Of a stretch of 64,000 nucleotides of DNA, positions 8,725 through 18,513 are shown piece after piece. The first letter of the stretch is position 1, and every line of letters starts with the position of its first letter. Source of the stretch: Balneolales bacterium (GTDB lineage Bacteria; Bacteroidota; Rhodothermia; Balneolales; Natronogracilivirgulaceae); the NCBI GenBank assembly GCA_007132975.1, contig SLNO01000047.1:26575-90574 (forward strand), in the 5' to 3' direction. A program made the translations under genes and the position numbers. The notes beneath the pieces were generated by a model. That model worked only from the letters and a program-made list of their open reading frames with translations, was not told where the DNA came from and ran no database searches.

Positions 8725-9897
8725 ATGGACTATTTTCCAAGATTGATCGAAAAAGAAATTGCACGCTCATTACAAACCAAACCAGTTACGGTCGTCACGG
8801 GATCGCGGCACAGTGGCAAATCAATGCTCGCCAAACAACTGTTATCGAAAATTCGCGGGAGGGAGACACTTTACCTGAATTTGGAGCACCCGGCCGATCT
8901 TCAGAAGCTTGACGATCCGGAGTGGTTTTTTAATTCCCAGATTGACAAGCTGGTCTGTATTGACGGATTACATCACGTGCCAAATCTTTTTGATGTCCTG
9001 AAGCGCACGGTGGATGAGCGCAAGCGTCCTGGAATGTACCTGCTTCTTGGCGGAGCCTCCAGGGAACTGCTTGGGCAGGATCCGCAAGCACTATTTGGTT
9101 ACATCAAATTCATCCATCTGCCTACCCATCTTTACATGGAAATGGCTGAGAAAGTGAGCCTTGAATCATACCTGACTCGTGGGGGATACTATCCTTCGCT
9201 CATGGCTGAATCGGATGAGAAATCCATGGATTGGCGTTTAGAATACATCAATTCCTTCCTTCAGCGGGATCTGCCGCAGTTCGCTGGTATCACACATCGC
9301 ACCATGCGCCGGTTGCTTCCAATGCTGGCCAACAGCAACGGTCAGACCGTCAATTACAGCAAGATCGGGACTTCCCTTGAAGTCAGCCACAATACCATCC
9401 GGAACTACATTGATGTGCTGAATAAGATGTATATGGTCACCCAGTTGGAGGCCTGGCACGGGAAATCAAATAAACGACTGGTGAAATCACCAAAAATCTA
9501 CATATCAGACCCCGGCATTACCTGTGCCCTGCTGCAACTGCCGGGTTTTGAAGCTGCCTATGGCCATCCCGTCTGGGCCTCACTCTGGGAATCGGTGGTC
9601 CTGATGCACCTCAAGATTCATTTCTCGAGCCTGCCTATTTATTTCTATCGTTCAAGCTATGGCAATGAGGTGGATATCATCATTGAGTCCGGGTCCATGG
9701 TCGTTGCCATTGAATGCCGGCCATCCATGAAGCCAGAGCTGTCATCCGGCAACAAGAATGCCCTGAAGGATATCCAGGCAGACCTTACATTCATCGCCTC
9801 TCCCGTCAAGGAGAGCTATCCGATCTCAGATGGTGTGGTGGTAACCCCGCTGAATGAGCTTACTACACAGGTTTCGGATTTTCTGGGGCATGGCTGA
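8725..9897 (+). CDS. DUF4143-family AAA ATPase
   Basis: A 390-residue protein with an N-terminal AAA_14-type ATPase and a C-terminal DUF4143 (PD-(D/E)XK-like) domain. The Walker A is TGSRHSGKS (residues 25-33). The Walker B position reads LVCIDGLHHVPN, so the usual catalytic acidic residue after Asp is Gly. The C-terminal part has a winged-helix stretch (YSKIGTSLEVSHNTIRNYIDVL), KIYISDPGI, and the nuclease-like YGNEVDIIIESGSMVVAIECR. The start at 8725 is chosen because it has a GAGG just upstream and gives the normal family N-terminus; the open frame begins at 8662. The biological role of this large family is unclear. It appears to be a stand-alone gene. Confidence 0.85.
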   Translation: MDYFPRLIEKEIARSLQTKPVTVVTGSRHSGKSMLAKQLLSKIRGRETLYLNLEHPADLQKLDDPEWFFNSQIDKLVCIDGLHHVPNLFDVLKRTVDERKRPGMYLLLGGASRELLGQDPQALFGYIKFIHLPTHLYMEMAEKVSLESYLTRGGYYPSLMAESDEKSMDWRLEYINSFLQRDLPQFAGITHRTMRRLLPMLANSNGQTVNYSKIGTSLEVSHNTIRNYIDVLNKMYMVTQLEAWHGKSNKRLVKSPKIYISDPGITCALLQLPGFEAAYGHPVWASLWESVVLMHLKIHFSSLPIYFYRSSYGNEVDIIIESGSMVVAIECRPSMKPELSSGNKNALKDIQADLTFIASPVKESYPISDGVVVTPLNELTTQVSDFLGHG

Positions 9898-10017
9898 GAT
9901 TAAAAAAACGAATGTGCCAACTGTGACGACAAGCTGACCACGAATTTGTTGGCTGCAGATAGTCTGCCAGCAACCTGATTGCTGAGTGCAGGCAGACGAC
10001 CTTCCAAGGCGATTTGA

Positions 10018-12690
10018 TTACTTCAGCACGAAGTTGATCACCCGGTTGGGTACGAAGATCTCCTTGACCACCTGCCCTTTTTCGAGGTGTTTGCTGACGG
10101 CTGTTTCATTTCGGGCTGCGTCAAGGACAAACTCCTTGTCGGTGGCGCGGTCAGACGGCACTTCCACCTGTCCGCGCACCTTGCCATTGACCTGCACGGC
10201 ATAGACTTTGGTGTCGGCCTGCAACAGTTCCTCCTGGTACTCAGGCCAGGGTTCGTAAGCAAGGGTCTTCTTTGCACCCCCCTTTCCACCTTCAATTTCG
10301 CCAAGCTGCTCCCAAAGCTCCTCGGCCAGATGCGGGGCAAACGGGGAAAGGATCAGCAGGAACGGCTTGAGCACTTCCACCGGACGCACATCCCATTTCA
10401 TGGCTTCGTTCGTGAAGATCATCAGCGCGGAGATAGCGGTGTTGAACCGGTGTCCCTCGATGTCCTCGGTCACTTTTTTGATGGTCTCATGCAACATTTT
10501 CAGTTGTGCGCGATCCGGGGCGACGGCAGGCGTGCCGCCACTGTTGACCGAACGCCGGACGGCAGGGTTCAGACCGCCCGCCTCCTCGTCAATGAACACG
10601 CGCCAGACGCGTTTCAGGAAACGGTAGACCCCCTCCACTCCCTGCATGCTCCAGGGTTTCACCTGCTCAAGCGGACCCATGAACATTTCATACAGCCGCA
10701 GGGCATCCGCGCCATACTGCTCCACGACATCGTCGGGATTAATGACGTTTCCGCGGGATTTCGACATCTTGAACGAGCGCGCATCCACAACCGTATCGGT
10801 ACCCTTCAGCACAAACCGGTCCCCGCGCTTTTCCACATCCTTTTCCTCGAGTTTCACCCGCTCCAGCTCATCGCCTGTACCATTCATGCTGTCTGCCGGG
10901 ACATAGCTGCCCGCGGCATCTTTGTAGGCGGTGAACTCCAGCTCTCCCAGGATCATGCCCTGGTTAACCAGACGCTGAAAAGGCTCTTTTGTGGATACTA
11001 CCCCGATATCGAACAGCACCTTGTGCCAGAAACGCGCGTAGAGCAGGTGAAGCACCGCGTGTTCGGCGCCGCCGACGTAGAGATCCACCGGCATCCAGTA
11101 TTTCTCCTTTTCGGGGTCTACCGGTCCTTTTTCATAATCCGGGCTGATATAGCGCAGATAGTACCAGCACGAACCGGCCCATTGCGGCATGGTGTTGGTC
11201 TCCCGGATTGCCGGCTTTCCGGTCTCGGGATCGGTGGTTTCCAGCCAGTCCTTTGCCTTGGCCAGCGGTGGTTCGCCAGTTTTGGTAGGCTGGAAATCGT
11301 CCATGTCCGGCAGGGTGATGGGCAGGTGGTCTTCGGGAAGCGGCTTGGGTTGGCCGTCCACATGGATCACCGGGAAAGGTTCGCCCCAGTACCGCTGCCG
11401 GGAAAAAAGCCAATCTCGCAGCTTGTAGGTGACCGCATATTTGCCAAGCCCCTTTTCTTCCAGCCACTTTGTGATCTTCTTCTTGGCCTCAGGCACCGGC
11501 AGGTCGTTGATCGACACTTCGTCGTTGGCTGAATTCACGCAGATACCGTCTTGCGAGTCGACATATGCCTCTTTTGTGACATCACCGCCCTTGACAACCT
11601 CAACGATCGGCAGGTCGTATTTTCGGGCAAATTCCCAGTCCCGCTCATCGTGTCCCGGCACCGCCATGATCGCTCCGGTACCGTAGGACATCATCACATA
11701 GTCTGCGATCCACACCGGAATCTCTTCGTTATTGACCGGGTTGACCGCGAAAGCACCGATGAACACGCCGGTTTTATCCTTGTTGAGGTCGGTGCGGTCC
11801 AGGTCGGTCTTGTTGGCCGCCGTTTGCCGGTAGGCCGAAACGGCCTCTTTCTGCGCGTCGGTGGTGACGCGGTCCACCAGCGGATGTTCCGGCGCGAGCA
11901 CCATGTAGGTTGCCCCAAAAAGGGTATCGGGACGCGTGGTAAAAACCTCGATGCTTTCCTGTACGTCCCCATCGGCTGTTTTCATCGGGAACACCACATT
12001 TGCCCCCTCCGACTTGCCGATCCAGTTCCTTTGCATCTCCTTGATGGATTCGGGCCAGTCCAGCTCTTCAAGATCCTGCAGCAGGCGCTCGGCGTATGCC
12101 GTGATCTTGAGCATCCACTGCCGCATCGGCCTGCGCTCCACCGGGAAACCGCCGACCTCGCTCTTGCCGTCGATAACCTCTTCGTTGGCCAGGACCGTCC
12201 CGAGCTCAGGGCACCAGTTCACAGGCACGCTCGCCTCATATGCGAGACCTTGCTCATACAGCTTCAGGAAAATCCATTGCGTCCAGCGGAAATATGCCGG
12301 GTCGGTGGTATCCACTTCGCGGTCCCAGTCGTAGCTGAACCCGAGCGCCTGCAACTGGCGGCGAAAACCGTCGATGTTCTCATTGGTGGTGACCCTCGGA
12401 TGCGTACCCGTCTTGATGGCATACTGTTCCGCCGGAAGTCCGAATGCATCCCACCCGATCGGGTGCAGCACGTTGAACCCGTTCATCCGCTTGTATCGGG
12501 CCAGGATGTCGGTGGCCGTATACCCCTCGGGATGACCCACATGCAGGCCCGAACTGCTCGGGTAGGGGAACATGTCCAGAACGTAGAATTTTGGCTGGCT
12601 CAGGTCGGTGTCATCTGTGCGGAAGGTCTTGTTCTCAAGCCAGTACTGCTGCCATTTCGGTTCGATCTCTGAGGGTTTGTATTCGTTCAT
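10018..12690 (-). CDS. leuS: Leucine--tRNA ligase
   Basis: Class I aminoacyl-tRNA synthetase that charges tRNA-Leu, 890 residues, a normal bacterial length. The HIGH signature is HVGH at residues 50-53 and KMSKS is at 641-645. The CP1 editing domain is present ([14 protein letters not shown] and the later [15 protein letters not shown]). The C-terminal domain ends with [14 protein letters not shown]. Two antisense frames of 481 and 373 codons overlap it and are rejected as coding. It reads towards the DUF4143 gene with 120 bases between. Confidence 0.97.
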   Translation of the reverse strand: MNEYKPSEIEPKWQQYWLENKTFRTDDTDLSQPKFYVLDMFPYPSSSGLHVGHPEGYTATDILARYKRMNGFNVLHPIGWDAFGLPAEQYAIKTGTHPRVTTNENIDGFRRQLQALGFSYDWDREVDTTDPAYFRWTQWIFLKLYEQGLAYEASVPVNWCPELGTVLANEEVIDGKSEVGGFPVERRPMRQWMLKITAYAERLLQDLEELDWPESIKEMQRNWIGKSEGANVVFPMKTADGDVQESIEVFTTRPDTLFGATYMVLAPEHPLVDRVTTDAQKEAVSAYRQTAANKTDLDRTDLNKDKTGVFIGAFAVNPVNNEEIPVWIADYVMMSYGTGAIMAVPGHDERDWEFARKYDLPIVEVVKGGDVTKEAYVDSQDGICVNSANDEVSINDLPVPEAKKKITKWLEEKGLGKYAVTYKLRDWLFSRQRYWGEPFPVIHVDGQPKPLPEDHLPITLPDMDDFQPTKTGEPPLAKAKDWLETTDPETGKPAIRETNTMPQWAGSCWYYLRYISPDYEKGPVDPEKEKYWMPVDLYVGGAEHAVLHLLYARFWHKVLFDIGVVSTKEPFQRLVNQGMILGELEFTAYKDAAGSYVPADSMNGTGDELERVKLEEKDVEKRGDRFVLKGTDTVVDARSFKMSKSRGNVINPDDVVEQYGADALRLYEMFMGPLEQVKPWSMQGVEGVYRFLKRVWRVFIDEEAGGLNPAVRRSVNSGGTPAVAPDRAQLKMLHETIKKVTEDIEGHRFNTAISALMIFTNEAMKWDVRPVEVLKPFLLILSPFAPHLAEELWEQLGEIEGGKGGAKKTLAYEPWPEYQEELLQADTKVYAVQVNGKVRGQVEVPSDRATDKEFVLDAARNETAVSKHLEKGQVVKEIFVPNRVINFVLK

Positions 12691-12950
12691 GTTGCTGATA
12701 TGTGGGAAGTTCAGTAATGCCGGATGCGTACGGTGCCGGGACCGCTGCTTTCCGAAGCCCTTGAAAAAACTTTACGGAGAGGTGTTCGGGCCGTTTTGGG
12801 ATGGATGAAGATACGGTTTTTTTTCCGCTTATTGAAGCTGTGGCATGCCCTGCCTGCTGTCTTTTGATGGCAATATGCTTACTTTGAAAGAACACTCGGA
12901 CATATCCGGGTGGATGTCAATCTTGCCTCATAATTCAACAGGACGCTGCC

Positions 12951-13736
12951 ATGATAAACGAACAGACCAGCTACAAGGAACCCTTCCGGGGGAAAACCGT
13001 AATCGTTACAGGCGGGGCCAACGGGATCGGCCAATCCATTGCCATTGCTTTTGCGGCGGGACATGCCCGGGTGGTGATTGCCGACATTGACGAGGCGGCC
13101 GGTATGGCCCTGGAGCGTTCGCTCAACGATGGGGGCGGCGACTCTGACGGGGGCGCGCTATTCATTCGTGCCGATGTCTCGGAGCCGGAGTCAATTCACT
13201 CCATGATTGCACGTGCCGCGTCAGGTTCTGCCAACGGCACCATCGACATCCTGGTTAACAATGCCGGTATTGCCGGCTTCAAGCCGCTTCATGAACTGCG
13301 CCTGGAAGAGTGGGACAAAGTTCTGAACACCAATTTGAGAGGTGCTTTCGTTTGTTCGCGTGAGGCTTCGCGGTTCATGACCGAAGGCGGTTCCATCATC
13401 AATATCGCTTCTACCCGCGCCCTGATGTCCGAGCCCGGATCCGAGGCATATGCCGCTTCCAAGGGCGGAATGCTGGCGCTCACTCACGCCATGGCCATGT
13501 CGCTGGCGGAGCAGAAAGTGTCGGTCAATGCCATCCTTCCGGGATGGATACACACCGGCGACCCGGAAACGCTGCGCGATATCGACCACAGCCAGCATCC
13601 ATCCGGCCGGGTCGGCAAACCTGAAGACATTGCCCGGGCCTGCCTGTATCTGGGACATCCCGCAAACCGTTTCATCACGGGTCAACAACTTGTCATCGAC
13701 GGCGGCATGACCCGCAAGATGATCTACGAAGATTGA
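12951..13736 (+). CDS. Short-chain dehydrogenase/reductase
   Basis: A 261-residue classical SDR. The nucleotide-binding GGANGIGQ is near residue 22, the NNAG motif follows, the active-site YAASKGG block is near residue 172, and the C-terminal FITGQQLVIDGGMT strand is typical of 3-oxoacyl-ACP reductase-like or sugar/alcohol dehydrogenases. ADIDE after the second strand suggests NAD(H) preference (an inference). There is a Gly/Asp-rich loop (NDGGGDSDGG) at about 60-70. The substrate cannot be assigned. It converges with the LuxC-like gene at a 9-base gap, and no terminator is visible between them. Confidence 0.88.
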   Translation: MINEQTSYKEPFRGKTVIVTGGANGIGQSIAIAFAAGHARVVIADIDEAAGMALERSLNDGGGDSDGGALFIRADVSEPESIHSMIARAASGSANGTIDILVNNAGIAGFKPLHELRLEEWDKVLNTNLRGAFVCSREASRFMTEGGSIINIASTRALMSEPGSEAYAASKGGMLALTHAMAMSLAEQKVSVNAILPGWIHTGDPETLRDIDHSQHPSGRVGKPEDIARACLYLGHPANRFITGQQLVIDGGMTRKMIYED

Positions 13737-13745
13737 TGGCATAGC

Positions 13746-14915
13746 TCAGGTCGCCCACAGCCATCCAAGCACATCGATGCCATCGGGTTGCCAGTCAATG
13801 GGCGGCCTCTGGGCTTTGGAGAGCGGTTCCATTCGGATTTCTTCGGAATTCTGCAGCAGTTCGCCGGATTCAAGGCCGAGCGGGTCCCGACCGGTGTACA
13901 GGTACACCTGCTGCAGCTGAGGGCCCGCCTGCCTGGCCAGCCGCACCACATCCTCACGGGAACCTTTCAGCCAGCAGATGACATCATCCCGGCCAATGAG
14001 CTCGGGATCATCGGTAATGATCTGCCCACCCAAATCGTAGACCTCTTTACCCGTGCTTTTCAGGTAGCTCCTCCAGTAACTAACACCTGGTTTACGCCAA
14101 TGCGACGGACGATTTTGCCTGGTAAAGACTTCCGCAGCATCGCCAAGCGATCCGGCAAATTCCCCCAGGCTGCGCTCGGCGACCACGAGTACCAGAGAGC
14201 GGCAGCCGCGGCCTTCGTAGCGGAGCATGGCATCTATGAGTTGCTTGCTGAGCCGGGTTTCATCATCCAGAAAATCCGCCTCGGAGATCCATGCCATAGA
14301 GTAACGTGCCGTCCTTGGCAGGAAAAGTGCACGGTTGGATGCGAGTCCGAGCTCATGGATACGGCGCTGCACTTCCGGGACGGATGCGTCTGCTCCTGCA
14401 AATAGCACTCTGTCTGCTCCTGCCTTGTCGAGATCTTCGAGGCGCACTGCCCATCCACCCAGCAGCTCGGGCAGGCGTTTACGCAATATCCGAAGCAAGC
14501 CGTCTGCAAGCCACGGATCCTTTCTTGAAAGTTTTCCATGATAGACAGAACCGGAGAGCAATGTTGCTATGATGTCCTGAAATCCGACAAGGGGGAGATT
14601 TCCGGCGTGCAGACAGAGTATGTGGTTGTTGCGCGGGTGGCTTTCGGGATCGATTGCACCGGAACCGGCCGTTTCGCGCAGCTCGGATGTCCCTTGAGCC
14701 GCAACCCTGCTGACCCAGCCACGCAAAGCATCCGGGGTGACGGTTTCGGCGATGCTGTCGAGCATGAACATCACATCGTGACGGGGGAAAAGGCCCTCGG
14801 TGGCGGTACGGTCTGCTGTTCTGGACAGGATATCGTCCTCGTTATCCAGCCAGGCCGCGATTGCCTCGCAGATCAGTTCAATACGGTCTTCGATTTTTTC
14901 TTTGCCCGTGACCAT
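13746..14915 (-). CDS. luxC: LuxC-like acyl-CoA reductase
   Basis: A 389-residue protein of the LuxC family, the reductase part of the fatty acid reductase complex that makes long-chain aldehydes with NADPH. Diagnostic blocks are LHAGNLPLVGFQD (residues about 102-114) and YEGRGCRSL, whose Cys238 lines up with the LuxC acyl-accepting cysteine. I chose the ATG at 14915 (MVTGKEK); the frame runs on to 15014, but that would overlap the LuxE-like gene by 46 bases. The LuxE-like partner is immediately upstream. No luxA, luxB or luxD gene is present, so the product is not for light emission by the classical system. Confidence 0.8.
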   Translation of the reverse strand: MVTGKEKIEDRIELICEAIAAWLDNEDDILSRTADRTATEGLFPRHDVMFMLDSIAETVTPDALRGWVSRVAAQGTSELRETAGSGAIDPESHPRNNHILCLHAGNLPLVGFQDIIATLLSGSVYHGKLSRKDPWLADGLLRILRKRLPELLGGWAVRLEDLDKAGADRVLFAGADASVPEVQRRIHELGLASNRALFLPRTARYSMAWISEADFLDDETRLSKQLIDAMLRYEGRGCRSLVLVVAERSLGEFAGSLGDAAEVFTRQNRPSHWRKPGVSYWRSYLKSTGKEVYDLGGQIITDDPELIGRDDVICWLKGSREDVVRLARQAGPQLQQVYLYTGRDPLGLESGELLQNSEEIRMEPLSKAQRPPIDWQPDGIDVLGWLWAT

Positions 14916-14968
14916 GCAATTGGTTTTCCTGTTGTGGTGATGATCCTGAAACCGGCTGCTGCCGGCTT

Positions 14969-16075
14969 CTACTCCACGAGGAAGTTGCAGCCGCGCAGTT
15001 CGGCCTGGTCCCACCGTCCAAGGACCTGGAACGACCCGTCCGGCAACTCCAACCCGCGATCCTGCGTCAGAAAGAATGCAAGCGAATGCACATTGGCCAG
15101 ATCCATAATACCAATGAGACCCTCCTTACCCGGTGGCAATAACTCCATCGGGTTTTCAGGGTTGCGAACGGTGATCCGCAGCCATGGCGGACACTTGAAA
15201 CTCCCCGCCCCTGTATCCCAGGCCTGACTGCACATTTCAGCCATTCCATACTCTGAGTGGATGGAAGCGGCCGGCAGCCCGAACCCTTCTGCCAGCTTCA
15301 CACGAAGGTCCTCCTTAGAGATTTCGCGCCGGTGGGTCTTCATGCCGCCTGTTTCCACTACAATGGCATCAGCGGGCAGCTTGGGAGCACCTCTTTCCAC
15401 CATATCCAACAATCCGAATGCCGGTCCGAACAGCATCACACGCCTATCCTTATCCTGAGACCCGCCACCTTTTTCGCTTTCATCGGTCCTGCGCAAGTAT
15501 CGGCGCTGGCGACGTTTGTTGAGAAACGATACCGTGTTCACGTCGGAAAAAGTAACAAGATCCACACCAGAAAGCGACTTATCCAGCGGCAAAAACCCGC
15601 TCTTCCCGCTGTTGTCACGCTGGATAAGGTGTTCGATCATGGTCACCAGGGAGGAGTCCGGATTTTCAGCATAACCTGGCAGCCATGCAAGCAGCATAAA
15701 TTCGTCGGGGTCATAAAATTGCTCGAATCCCCTATAGCACGATTCAAGATAGAGCCTCAGATCAGCAATTTCATGGGTACTCTGATTCGATCCGGTAGTA
15801 CCACTGCTGCGAAACACAGCTTGCGGCGCTTCAACATAGTCTGCCCGCACAGTTGCATCACGGAAAACCTGAATGGGGATCATAGGAATAGAATCGGCAT
15901 CCGGAACTGTGCCGCCATTTCCGTTCTCTGGCGGCAGTACCTGAAGGTCCTCACAAAATCGCCTGTAGACGGGCTGGTGTTCAAATTGATGCCGATAGAC
16001 GGTCCAGGCCTTGTCAGCGAAGGGGATATCCGCATTGAATAAATAGTTGCGCCAGGTTCTGTATGACTGTTCCAT
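14969..16075 (-). CDS. luxE: LuxE-like acyl-protein synthetase
   Basis: A 368-residue protein of the LuxE/acyl-protein synthetase family, which activates a fatty acid with ATP, holds it as an acyl-enzyme on a cysteine and passes it to LuxC. The AMP-binding loop is FRSSGTTGSNQSTH (residues about 87-100). A late motif, SIHSEYGMAEMCSQAW, resembles the adenylation A5 region. A Cys six residues from the C-terminus (LRGCNFLVE, Cys363) matches the position of the known LuxE acylation cysteine. It lies 53 bases upstream of the LuxC-like gene in the same direction, as an operon. Confidence 0.8.
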   Translation of the reverse strand: MEQSYRTWRNYLFNADIPFADKAWTVYRHQFEHQPVYRRFCEDLQVLPPENGNGGTVPDADSIPMIPIQVFRDATVRADYVEAPQAVFRSSGTTGSNQSTHEIADLRLYLESCYRGFEQFYDPDEFMLLAWLPGYAENPDSSLVTMIEHLIQRDNSGKSGFLPLDKSLSGVDLVTFSDVNTVSFLNKRRQRRYLRRTDESEKGGGSQDKDRRVMLFGPAFGLLDMVERGAPKLPADAIVVETGGMKTHRREISKEDLRVKLAEGFGLPAASIHSEYGMAEMCSQAWDTGAGSFKCPPWLRITVRNPENPMELLPPGKEGLIGIMDLANVHSLAFFLTQDRGLELPDGSFQVLGRWDQAELRGCNFLVE

Positions 16076-16160
16076 AATGCTTGTTTAATGGTGTTGTTTT
16101 GGCGGCCTCTCGATTACCGATGTCGGGATCGGTGCCTGCCGGGTGGATGCGGACCGGACC

Positions 16161-17090
16161 TCATTCGGTGAGTGCCATGCGGACCAGCATTCTTCTGTTA
16201 AGTAAATAGATGGTGTTGTCTCTGATGTCAAAACTGTGCCAGTGGCCGCTTGCCGCATTTTGTCTCAGATTTTGCCTTCGGGATTCCGTAGCATCACCTG
16301 GTACATCCGGCAGCCTTTGTGATCGGAGGATCCGGCCACCGGCGTCAATCTGCATGATGTGGTCAGAACCCAGCATCCACAATGACCCTCCACCGGCGCG
16401 AAGGGACCGGGCCGGCTCCGGGGCATAAATGAAGCCAAGATAGGATCCGTGCGAGGTGAACCTGTGAAGAAGCTGCCCTCTCTCCCCTGCCACCCACAAC
16501 TCATCGTCCATAATGGCCATGGCAACGGGCATGATGCGTCCGTCATCACCGAAAAGTTCAAAATCCAGCTCATACTGACCGTGGCTGTCAAACCTGTACA
16601 TCACATGGCGGTCCTCATCGAAGAAAAAGATGTTGCCGGACGGATCAACCACCAGTTTGGCAGGCAGGTAACGCGAGGGAAGCCCGGCCCTCTGGGGCAT
16701 CTGCAGGGTGGACAGGTACTGCATGCGCCTGTCAAACACCTGAATGCGCCGGTTGTTCCTATCGGCCACATAGATCTTCAGCTCATTGGTGGGATCGATT
16801 GCGACAGGCAAGTCAAGCTGATAATCACCATTGCCAAGGCGGCCGACCGAATCCACCCGCACCCCGTCCCTGTCTGTTTTGAGGATGCGGTGCCGGCCTG
16901 TTTCAACAATAAATATGTTGCCGAGTGTGGATACGCGTATGCTTCGGGCATCCTCAAGGCCGGTCAGCAGTACCGAGACGGACGCTGTTCTGTTACCGGC
17001 ATTCAACTCGGGCATGTGCACCCCTGCAAGGATGAAAAACATCAACATGAACATCGCATTGAAGCGGCGATAATTTGGAGATGATGCCAT
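16161..17090 (-). CDS. Exported NHL-type beta-propeller protein
   Basis: A 309-residue protein with an N-terminal signal sequence (hydrophobic stretch at residues 13-24). It has repeated propeller strands of the form IRVSTLGNIFIVETGRHRIL, KIYVADRNNRRIQVFD and LVVDPSGNIFFFDEDRHVMYRFD, typical of NHL/6-bladed propellers. No enzymatic residues stand out. Such propellers bind proteins or carbohydrates outside the inner membrane. It lies between purD and the luxE-like gene on the same strand, 85 bases from the latter and 82 from purD. Confidence 0.72.
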   Translation of the reverse strand: MASSPNYRRFNAMFMLMFFILAGVHMPELNAGNRTASVSVLLTGLEDARSIRVSTLGNIFIVETGRHRILKTDRDGVRVDSVGRLGNGDYQLDLPVAIDPTNELKIYVADRNNRRIQVFDRRMQYLSTLQMPQRAGLPSRYLPAKLVVDPSGNIFFFDEDRHVMYRFDSHGQYELDFELFGDDGRIMPVAMAIMDDELWVAGERGQLLHRFTSHGSYLGFIYAPEPARSLRAGGGSLWMLGSDHIMQIDAGGRILRSQRLPDVPGDATESRRQNLRQNAASGHWHSFDIRDNTIYLLNRRMLVRMALTE

Positions 17091-17172
17091 TAGTGGCTGG
17101 TTTTGTTACGAGCCATTGCTGATATTCTCAATATACCGAGCTGTCGTTTGCCTTGCCATGCCCACCTCCGAT

Positions 17173-18495
17173 TTATTGCAGTCTGCGGAGCCCTTTTGCG
17201 CCAATATCGCGACGGTAGACGGCATTTTCAAACGAGATTTTTTCGACTTCCCGATAGCAATTGTCGATGGCGGATCTAAGATCGGATCCACTTGCTACAA
17301 CGTTGAGGACCCGGCCTCCGTTGGTGAGCAGTTTACCACCCTCATGACGCGTTCCGCTGTGGAAGACCATTGCGCCATCTGACACCTTGGAGATGCCGGT
17401 GATCTCCTTGCCTTTGGCATAGGCTTCCGGATACCCTCCTGATGCCAGTACAACGCAGCAGAAATGATCGTCCGACATAACCACTTCCGACTTGTCCAGT
17501 TCATGGTTAACCGTCGCCAGCATCAGCTCAAGAAGGTCTGATTTCAGGGCTGGCAGCAAAACCTGGCACTCCGGATCGCCAAAGCGGCAGTTGTATTCGA
17601 CCACTTTTGGACCCTCCCGGGTGATCATGAGACCAAGGTAGAGCACGCCGCGGTAGGGATGTCCCTCCTGTTGCATTGCTTCGAGGGTTGGATAGAGGAT
17701 GGTGTCTTCGACCAGCTTGAGCATGCGATCGTCGATCACCGGCGCCGGTGCATAGGCGCCCATCCCGCCGGTATTCAGCCCGGTATCCCCTTCGCCGATG
17801 CGTTTGTGGTCCTGTGCCGAAATGAGAAGACGCGCATTGCGCCCGTCCGTGACCGCGAATACCGATGCCTCTTCGCCCTCCATGAACTCCTCAACGATCA
17901 CTTTGCCTGCGGCTTTGAGCAGGGCGGCGTCATTGCGGATCTTGCCGAGATGTTCCAGGGCTTCAGGCCTTGATCGGCTGATGAAAACGCCTTTGCCCGC
18001 AGCGAGCCCGTCGGCCTTGATCACCACCGGCCATTTCTGGTTCTCCGTGCTCAGCCACTTCTCAAGGTTGTCCAGTACCGCTTCACCACTGAACTCTATG
18101 GAACCGGCCGTCGGGATCCGGTATTTGTGCATAATCCACTTGGCGAAGGTTTTGCTTCCTTCCAGTTGGGCGGCGACTTTGGAGGGTCCGAACACCTTGT
18201 GGCCCCGCTCTTCCAGATAGTCGGTGATGCCATCTACCAGCGGCTGTTCGGGTCCCACGACCGTAAGTCCTATTTCTTTTTCCGTGAGAAAGGCCTCAAC
18301 CGCTTCGAACCATGCATCCGGTCCCGGTGGTGCCCCTTCAGCCGGGGTAATCGTCACATTTTCGCCAAGTTCTGCGGTACCCGGGTTGCCGGGGGTGATG
18401 TAGAGTTTGCCCGGAAGCGGGGACCGGCTCAGGGACCACGCCAGTGCGTGTTCCCTTCCGCCCGATCCAAGAATGAGTACGTTGTGTTGCGCCAT
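17173..18495 (-). CDS. purD: Phosphoribosylamine--glycine ligase
   Basis: ATP-grasp enzyme for the second step of purine synthesis (phosphoribosylamine + glycine + ATP to GAR). It is 440 residues, close to family norm. The N-terminal VLILGSGGREHALAW, the ATP-grasp VVIKADGLAAGKGVFI, the signature RFGDPECQ and LNVVASG are all visible. It lies 18 bases downstream of tpiA in the same direction and is probably part of a lipoprotein-tpiA-purD operon. Confidence 0.96.
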   Translation of the reverse strand: MAQHNVLILGSGGREHALAWSLSRSPLPGKLYITPGNPGTAELGENVTITPAEGAPPGPDAWFEAVEAFLTEKEIGLTVVGPEQPLVDGITDYLEERGHKVFGPSKVAAQLEGSKTFAKWIMHKYRIPTAGSIEFSGEAVLDNLEKWLSTENQKWPVVIKADGLAAGKGVFISRSRPEALEHLGKIRNDAALLKAAGKVIVEEFMEGEEASVFAVTDGRNARLLISAQDHKRIGEGDTGLNTGGMGAYAPAPVIDDRMLKLVEDTILYPTLEAMQQEGHPYRGVLYLGLMITREGPKVVEYNCRFGDPECQVLLPALKSDLLELMLATVNHELDKSEVVMSDDHFCCVVLASGGYPEAYAKGKEITGISKVSDGAMVFHSGTRHEGGKLLTNGGRVLNVVASGSDLRSAIDNCYREVEKISFENAVYRRDIGAKGLRRLQ

Positions 18496-18513
18496 CGTTT
18501 TGGACTGTGGTTG

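Noticed and set aside
10087..12672. Two long plus-strand frames (481 and 373 codons) over leuS
   Set aside because: They lie antisense to a clear LeuRS with full motifs. Their translations are rich in His, Arg and Val as expected for the complement of GC-rich codons, and match no family.
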